From assembly GCA_001599755.1 (NCBI GenBank), contig BCHX01000008.1, forward strand, positions 496,001 through 560,000: a DNA stretch of 64,000 bases. The letters run 5' to 3'. The DNA comes from Gliomastix tumulicola (Eukaryota; Ascomycota; Sordariomycetes; Hypocreales; Bionectriaceae). Position 1 is the stretch's first letter. Each line of letters opens with the position of its first letter. The notes beneath the pieces were generated by a model. It was not told the DNA's origin and did no database searches. It saw only the letters and a list, made by a program, of their open reading frames with translations. The position numbers were made by a program, and so were the translations under genes. Below are positions 58,175 through 64,000 of the stretch, one piece after another.

Positions 58175-58628
58175 AACAAGGACCACCACTCGTTGCATAG
58201 TAATACAACCGTTAGAGATTTCTTTGCAGTAGGTTCAAGAGCTAGAACTTGCATCCTGTGCGCGGTCAGTGCTTTCTAAGGCCTTTCTCCTGTACAGTTC
58301 TAGCCGCATGCGTCGTTGTCCAACAAGGCGGAGGCACCAAAGGAATATCTGCACAAAGGCGAAAAGCCCAAGCTTTGCAATCTTTAGTGGACTACAAAGC
58401 ATCATTTGTTCGCAAGTACTGCACACATTATAAAGAACGGGCCTCGAGCTTACTGGGGCTGTTCTACGCCGACAGGCTACGCGAATCTATAAAGCCATTC
58501 ATATATCACATCTTTACCTTCTATCATATCTCACCAGTTCCTCCACGCATTGATTTCGGCCACATATTCCCATCAATTTTCTCGCCATACTACAGACACT
58601 GAACAGGCGCCAAAAATACGCTGTCAGC
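58175..58628. other. Intergenic between HET gene and small membrane-protein gene
   Basis: 454 bp on the same strand; promoter of the downstream gene. Nothing else seen. Confidence 0.6.
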
Positions 58629-59153
58629 ATGTCATCGCCAGAAACCACGTCGTCCATCCCCGTCAACGCAGGGCCTGACGCGGGTGCTGAGAACGCCGCC
58701 GAGGCTCTGAATACTCGGCGGCCGGATGATAAGGGCCCTTCAACATCCGCTCCGCTTCCCACCAAAGTCTCTCCAGAGGAGCCTGAATCGATCAAGAATG
58801 ACCATGCTTCCTCCCTGGTCCCTACGCTGGGTGCCGACTTCGAGACACATTTGCCAGTTGGCAGCATCAAGCCTCAAAGTCCCTTGCTGGAGTTGATTGT
58901 ACCTTTCCTCATCCGCCCTCTTTCCCATGTTCTTACCCTCATCATTTACCTGCGGAAGCTTTCGAGCATCAAGGTCGCCACGGGCTGGCTTTTTGCTGCG
59001 GCGATTGCGGGCCTCCTGCTCGGCCATACACGCGTTGCATATGTCGTTTTCTGGACGCTCTTCCAGCAGCTTGCGAACCTCCTTGGTCAAATCTCGCAAG
59101 CTCAGTGGTGGGCTGCAATCTGCATTCTCTACGCTATTCCAGTTCAAGCGTGA
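58629..59153 (+). CDS. Small membrane protein of unknown function
   Basis: A single exon of 174 residues. The first ~80 residues are polar and disordered, rich in Ser, Pro, Glu and Ala. The rest is hydrophobic: LLELIVPFLIRPLSHVLTLIIYL, then VATGWLFAAAIAGLLLGH, VAYVVFWTLFQQLANLL and a C-terminal WWAAICILYAIPV. Two to four membrane segments are likely. There is no signal peptide; the N-terminus is probably cytosolic. No family recognised. It lies 454 bp downstream of a HET gene on the same strand. Confidence 0.6.
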   Translation: MSSPETTSSIPVNAGPDAGAENAAEALNTRRPDDKGPSTSAPLPTKVSPEEPESIKNDHASSLVPTLGADFETHLPVGSIKPQSPLLELIVPFLIRPLSHVLTLIIYLRKLSSIKVATGWLFAAAIAGLLLGHTRVAYVVFWTLFQQLANLLGQISQAQWWAAICILYAIPVQA

Positions 59154-59283
59154 GAGAGCACAGTTAGAAACGTAAGCTAAATTGGCCGACATCATACTTC
59201 TGGCAAGGGTGTATGGTTACTGTGAGTCTCTGTGACTAAATAGATTATCTAGGGCTGAGGAACGATATTACTCGCTCTGCTCC

Positions 59284-59358
<75 letters not shown>

Positions 59359-59799
59359 ATAGTACGCACTCGTTTCTTTAGCATGGATCTAGCACGTCGT
59401 CGAGGGTTGCGGGATTCAGAATCCCCAAAGGTCAACATTACAGCAAATTCATTAGCACACAATATCTCTTAAAAGGCCATACGTACTAGTAGCCAATGAA
59501 TTGACACATGCCTTGTTTTCTTACCGGGCCAGTGGACAAATTTACATAAAATTAAAGAACTTCCCTATACGAGATAAGGCGGTATCGACTGTGAGGTCAT
59601 GATACGCGAGACTGATTCCACAGGTAACTGTGAGTGTCGTCCTTGCTTAAGAAGGCGCGGTGACGTCGCCTACTTCTTCCACATTTTGAATCAAAACATC
59701 ACTCACTGCATGCATGCCTGCGCCTCGAGGACTCTCCTCTCTGACTGCATCATCGCTATCGACCAAAATCGCAGAGGATTCCGCTCTCCCATCAACGAT
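59154..59799. other. Intergenic with long poly-C run
   Basis: Dominated by the 74-base C homopolymer at 59285-59358. The flanks are AT-rich with no gene. A frame reading through the homopolymer on the minus strand encodes only poly-Gly and is not a gene. Confidence 0.6.
59285..59358. repeat. Homopolymer (C)74
   Basis: An uninterrupted run of 74 C (counted from the listed bases). Far longer than any other homopolymer in the window; it could mark an assembly or polymerase slippage artefact, or a real G-quadruplex-forming tract on the opposite strand. Confidence 0.95.
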
Positions 59800-60540
59800 A
59801 TGGCTGCCACCTGCAACACCTGCAAGAAGGCCTCCTGCGAGCGCGGCGCGCCTCTGAAACGATGCGCTCAGTGCTCCGGGGCCGCCTACTGCTCGCGCGA
59901 GTGCCAAAGGGCCGACTGGGCGGCACACAAGCGAGCCTGCATCGCGCGGCGAGCCTTCAATCTTCAAAAGTCCGGCCGTCTTCTGTTCACGAAGGCCCTC
60001 GAGCAAGCCAACGTCAAACCGTTCACCCGCCTTGACAACGGCACGTGGCTCCATGACCGTCCCGAGAAGGATGTATACCGCCTCCTCATCGATACGTACC
60101 GCGTGCGCGCCGCGGACGACCTGACATTGAACAGAAAGGTGCCTGTGGATAGCATCTACGCCGGCAAGCCCGACAGCCTCCGAGACTTCCGACGATTCCT
60201 CGCCCGCGTCGAGACAGCTAGAGATGGCACGCTGCTTCCGTCGTGGTAGAGTCTGGCAAAGAGGGGCGCCTGCGAGCAGCTGGGCATGGACAGGGAAGAG
60301 TGGCAGAATCTGTACACACCAGTGGGGAAGCTCCATATCACCCTTCACTATGGCGATCCTTTTGTCCTTATCCAGTTGAGGATGTTTGCTGATATAGTGC
60401 TGGGTCGTGCACCAGGTGGCGCTGATGGTACGGAGATGAGAAAGTTCATGGTCGGACTCGAAGCTGAACAGGACGAAGACGCAGCAAGCTCGACTGTCGA
60501 TGTCACGACTGACAGCCTATCTCGCCTCAACCTCGACTAG
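59800..60540 (+). pseudogene. MYND-type zinc-finger protein with in-frame stop
   Basis: From ATG 59800 the frame encodes a MYND zinc finger at once: CNTC, then CAQC, YCSRECQ and DWAAHKRAC, with the Cys/His spacing of the family. An alpha-helical region follows (FNLQKSGRLLFTKAL, EKDVYRLLIDTYRVR, SLRDFRRFLARVE). A TAG at 60247-60249 then stops it after LLPSW. The same frame continues with homologous sequence (CEQLGMDREEWQNLY, KLHITLHYGDPFVLIQLRMFADIVLGRAPGG) to a second stop at 60540. In relatives I recall, the position after LPSW is another Trp, so TGG-to-TAG is the simplest explanation. Either a 149-residue truncated protein is made or the gene is dead. Confidence 0.75.
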
Positions 60541-61558
60541 CTACCATCGCCCGACAGCAACGCACCCAATTTCTGGTGCGCTAAATGCCACCGACGGAGT
60601 GTTTGGTCTCTGGTTCATATTGGGAGCAGAGAGGTTGGGGTGCTCTCCGGAGAAGAGGTTTCTGGGCATCAATATCGTATCGCGTCGCCCCAGCGATGAG
60701 CCTCGCGACTGAGCTGCGGACGTCTGGCAACACATGTATACTGGAGAATATCCTTTCTGGGGTCAGATCGGGGAGCAACCAATACCTCATCTGAGTGTAA
60801 ATAGACACCCACCAGCGAATAGTCATCTATGCCGCCATTGCGGAAGATCGGCATGACGGACGGAAACAGCGAGGATGCTTTTAGAGGAGACAGCGGGCGA
60901 AGATCGAGTAATTAGTCAATCAATCCCGTCGTCACATGCCCGTCACATCTGAAAAGAATCTTGGCACGCGAATACGAGACTCCGTTAACCGAGGTTAGGC
61001 TAAAAAAGCCACCTGGTCCCAGCCAAGGCCCTTCACTATCAGAATCAGTCAACGGTTGGTCAGTTGCGGATGATGCGTGAAAAAAAATCTGATAAGATTA
61101 GATCCCCCACTCCCCTATCACCAAACGCCCAGGGGTTGCTCTAGCTCAAGTCGGTTGCGGAAAGGGTCCGGAACGCCGAGCTGAGCAGGTCCCAAGAGCG
61201 CATTGACAATGGTCACAATGGAGCTATTGGTTTAAGTGCAGAGGGGCTTGATGGTGAATGGAGTAACGCCCCATCATCGGACGAAGAGCGTGATTCGGAC
61301 GGACCGCAGCGGTATTTTCGATTCGGAGGTAGCAGTCGCACAATGTGGACGGGTTCTAACGCTTTGATATATCTCCTACATCGCTGCATCTTACACACGC
61401 GTCTGATCGACCCTTGTCACCCTGAAGACAGCCCCGAATTCTTGGCTTTGAAGCTCCAGGGGAAGATAGTACCTGGCTCCTTTACATCAGCACATGATCC
61501 CGCAATGGGCTATCCATCGTTTCTCTCCGGCTTCAAACCGCGAGGCGACCAGCAAGAG
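60541..61558. other. Intergenic; promoter of siderophore transporter
   Basis: About 1 kb without a supported gene. It carries an iron-GATA-type site at 61087-61095. The frame open from 61343 is probably 5' leader joined to the transporter frame. Confidence 0.6.
61087..61095 (+). promoter_or_regulatory. Iron-GATA-factor site ATCTGATAA (SreA/Sre1-type)
   Basis: Perfect match to the extended GATA consensus ATC(T/A)GATAA known for fungal iron-regulating GATA repressors. Located 464 bp upstream of the siderophore transporter ATG. A further GATTAGAT follows directly. It fits iron-repressed expression. Confidence 0.6.
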
Positions 61559-63402
61559 ATGAAGTCGCCATTCTCTCATGGCCAGACCGAGCAGCCGCCA
61601 GTTGAAATGCCGGAAACAAAGGATCACGCGTCAAGCCAAGAGGGCTTCTCCGACAATGCGCAGACGGGCGTCCAGAAAGTCGAGGCAGTGGCCTTGGTAT
61701 GGGACAAGTCGCATCTGATAGCTTCTTACGCTTTGTGAGTGCACGTATTTCGGCTACAGTGTATGTGATCGGTTATTGATCTTTGGGTACAGCATCTGGC
61801 TCATCTATGTCATCATCTCCCTACAGGAGGTGGTGGTCCGCGCCCTGACGCCATTCGTTACGAGCTCCTTTTCAGGCCATTCCCTGACGGCGACCATGAC
61901 GGTCGTATCAAGCATTATCGGCGGCCTGGCAAAGCTACCGCTTGCAAAGATCCTCGACACTTGGGGCCGTCCGCAGGGTCTGACTCTGATGCTGGTGATC
62001 TGGGTCATTGGGATCATCATGATGGCTGTGTGCCACAATGTCACGACTTATGCCGCGGCGCAGGTCTTTTCAGTCGTCGGGTGAGGCCGTTTCCCCGAAC
62101 AGTGTAAAGCAGAGTGCGATAGAGCGACTAACATTTATCCCCAGCGCCCAGGGTGTCAGCTATTGTTTGACCGTCTTCATCTCCGATACGACGTCCCTCA
62201 GAAACCGTTCCCTCATGCTGTCGTTCGCCACATCGCCATTCATCTTCACGACCTGGGCCGGCGGGCCAATCTCGGACCGTGTGCTGGCTGGCCCCGGATG
62301 GCGATGGGGTTTCGGTATCTGGGCAATCGTCACGCCCGTAGTCGTTCTCCCTCTCTGCGGCATCTTCTTTTGGAACCAGCGCAAGGCAGCAAAGGAGGGC
62401 GTGCTCAAGAACGAGTGGACGCTACGGGACTTTTCTCCACGATCTGTGTGGAACTACATGATCGAGGTCGACCTTCCGGGTATCCTCATCCTTGCAACGG
62501 GGATGACGCTCTTCCTCCTACCGATGAACATCTACTCGCGACAGTCAGAAGGGTGGCGAAGCCCAATGATCATATCCATGACCGTTATCGGCGGTCTTCT
62601 GATACTGGCATTTGCTGCGTATGAGCGCTTCCTCGCACCAAAGACCTTTATTCCCTACAACCTGCTCTCTGACCGGACCGTCTTCTTCGGTGGTCTGATG
62701 TTCACCTTTGTGTTCTTCAACTCGGCAGTTTGGGGATCCTACTTTGTTTCCATGTTGCTCGTGGTGTGGAATACAGGCGTTGAGAAAGCGACGTATATCA
62801 GCAACATTTATCGAACCGGGTCGTCCTTCTTCGCTATTATCATCGGCCTCTTCATCCGGTGGACTGGGCGCTTCAAGCCATTTGCCCTGTACTTCTTGAT
62901 TCCACTCATGATGCTGGGCGTCGGCTTAATGATTCAGTTCCGCCAGCCAAACGAGGACCTCGGATACGTCGTCATGACACAGATCTTCGTAGCGTTTGCG
63001 GGTGGCCCTATTGTCATCTGTGGCGAGATGGCCATGATGGCACCGGTCGACCATCAATACCTCGCCGTGATCATCGCCATCCTGGACCTCTTCGGAAGCA
63101 TTGGCACAGCCATCGGCTCGACTGTCTCCGCGGCCATCTGGACAGGCACCTTCAGGGATGCCATCATACGCCACGTGCCCGATACGGTCAACGCCGATCT
63201 CGTGTACAACAGCATATACTCGCAACTAGGATATCCAGCGGGAAGCCCAGAGCGACTCGGCATTGCTCTGGCGTATGGAGATGCGCAGCGGATTATGCTC
63301 ATCACGAGTGTGTCCTTGCTGGTCGGTGCCTTGGCGTCGACCGCGATGTGGAGGAACATTAACCTCAAGACCATCAAGCAGACGAGAGGAAACGTCATCT
63401 AA
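61559..63402 (+). CDS. Siderophore-iron transporter, MFS SIT family
   Basis: Three exons (61559-61734, 61793-62080, 62145-63402) give 573 residues. I chose the ATG at 61559 because the upstream part of the same frame (from 61343) lacks protein-like composition. A charged ~50-residue N-terminus precedes the first helix (SYAFIWLIYVIISLQ). The family marks are PFVTSSFSGHSLTATMTVVSSIIGG, LAKILDTWGRPQGL, YAAAQVFSVVGAQGVSYCLTVFISDTTSLRNR and MMAPVDHQYLAVIIAILDLFGSIGTAIGSTVSAAIW, all typical of fungal siderophore transporters with 14 predicted helices. It imports ferric siderophores by proton symport. The ATCTGATAA element upstream supports control by an iron-sensing GATA factor. No siderophore synthetase is in the window. 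Confidence 0.92.
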
Positions 63403-64000
63403 GATTCCGCTTCCGTCGTCCAACGTCCAACTTGTGATAAGGCAGAGGGCATGGAGATGAGTAAATTTGTCTTGGCGCTTACAGTGGGCTTGTCTTTGAG
63501 GAGCGGAAAAGTGTTCAATTTCTTTACATCCCATATACCATATAGATGTACCATAGAAAGCTATAGTCACTTATCATCGTCGTAGATCAACATACATCGT
63601 CTACTGCCACCGGAGTGAGGGCCAAGCACCATGTCTCACGCGCTCACAACGGCTCAAGCCGATGTAGAAGGTCACGACCCAAACGACGCACACACACACA
63701 GTACGAGAGGAACAAGCAAAGACCCTGGTCTAGCCTACGCCACACAATGCAGGCGCTAACCCCAATATCCAAGTGCACAGAGGGTACTTTTCTCCAGGCC
63801 AGTCACATCAGCTGATGTTGTGCCTTAGCTCCGAGTGGGTTTCCCAGATTCCAGCAAAGTCTGTGGATACTATACTACTTGGCCTGACACTATTCACACA
63901 CCCCGAGACCCAACTGGGGAGGATCCCTCGGCCGACAGAGGATGGCGGCGCTAATTGTTCACGGAGAACAGCGGTCTCGGGTCCTGCAGTTGGTCAATAA
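63403..64000. other. Terminal intergenic sequence
   Basis: 3' region of the transporter followed by ~500 bp with no clear gene. A 75-codon plus-strand frame open to the window edge (from 63773) could be a gene start, but nothing supports it. Confidence 0.5.

Noticed and set aside
59268..59462. Frame encoding poly-glycine
   Set aside because: It is a direct product of the poly-C homopolymer and has no independent coding signal.

Overview
The window looks like nuclear DNA of a filamentous ascomycete (Pezizomycotina). Genes are separated by 0.2-1.9 kb, and most are split by one to seven short introns (about 48-155 nt) with GT-AG ends and CTAAC-type branch sites. The families are typical of such fungi: Zn2Cys6 regulators, HET-domain proteins, a fungal pigment-type multicopper oxidase, a siderophore transporter and secreted plant-wall enzymes. 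I cannot name the genus. I saw no rRNA, tRNA, CRISPR array or intact transposon. Exon coordinates were worked out by hand from splice signals and frame continuity, with no transcript evidence.

Layout: 0-10 kb holds a large Q/P-rich, Cys-rich protein (5' end cut by the window), a secreted multicopper oxidase, and a protein with a degenerate RNase III domain. A 3CxxC zinc-finger gene with a frame break follows. From 11.8 to 20.1 kb lies a compact cassette: cytochrome b5, a P450, an anion:cation symporter-type MFS permease and a Zn2Cys6 regulator. A stand-alone mini Zn2Cys6 gene comes next. The promoters of the b5 and P450 genes each carry five CGG triplets at 6-bp spacing on the coding strand, which hints at shared control.

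From 21 to 39 kb are mostly secreted or stress functions: a PhoD-type phosphatase, an SGNH esterase, a glutathione transferase with a one-base frame break, a HET protein, a GH2 beta-galactosidase, a PAF-acetylhydrolase-like hydrolase and a pectate lyase. The HET and GH2 genes converge with only 22 bp between their stop codons.

From 40 to 52 kb is a second likely pathway cluster: an orphan protein with an internal duplication, two salicylate-hydroxylase-type FAD monooxygenases, an UNC93-like MFS protein, a short-chain dehydrogenase and a Zn2Cys6 regulator. The promoter shared by the dehydrogenase and the regulator carries repeated CTTCCATGGAAG-like palindromes. The set suggests uptake or efflux plus oxidation of an aromatic compound; the substrate is unknown.

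From 52 to 64 kb are an acidic low-complexity protein, a four-helix MARVEL-like protein, a second HET gene with an apparent GC-AG intron, a small membrane protein, a 74-nt poly-C run and a MYND gene with an in-frame stop. Last is a siderophore-iron transporter with a textbook iron-GATA-factor site (ATCTGATAA) upstream.
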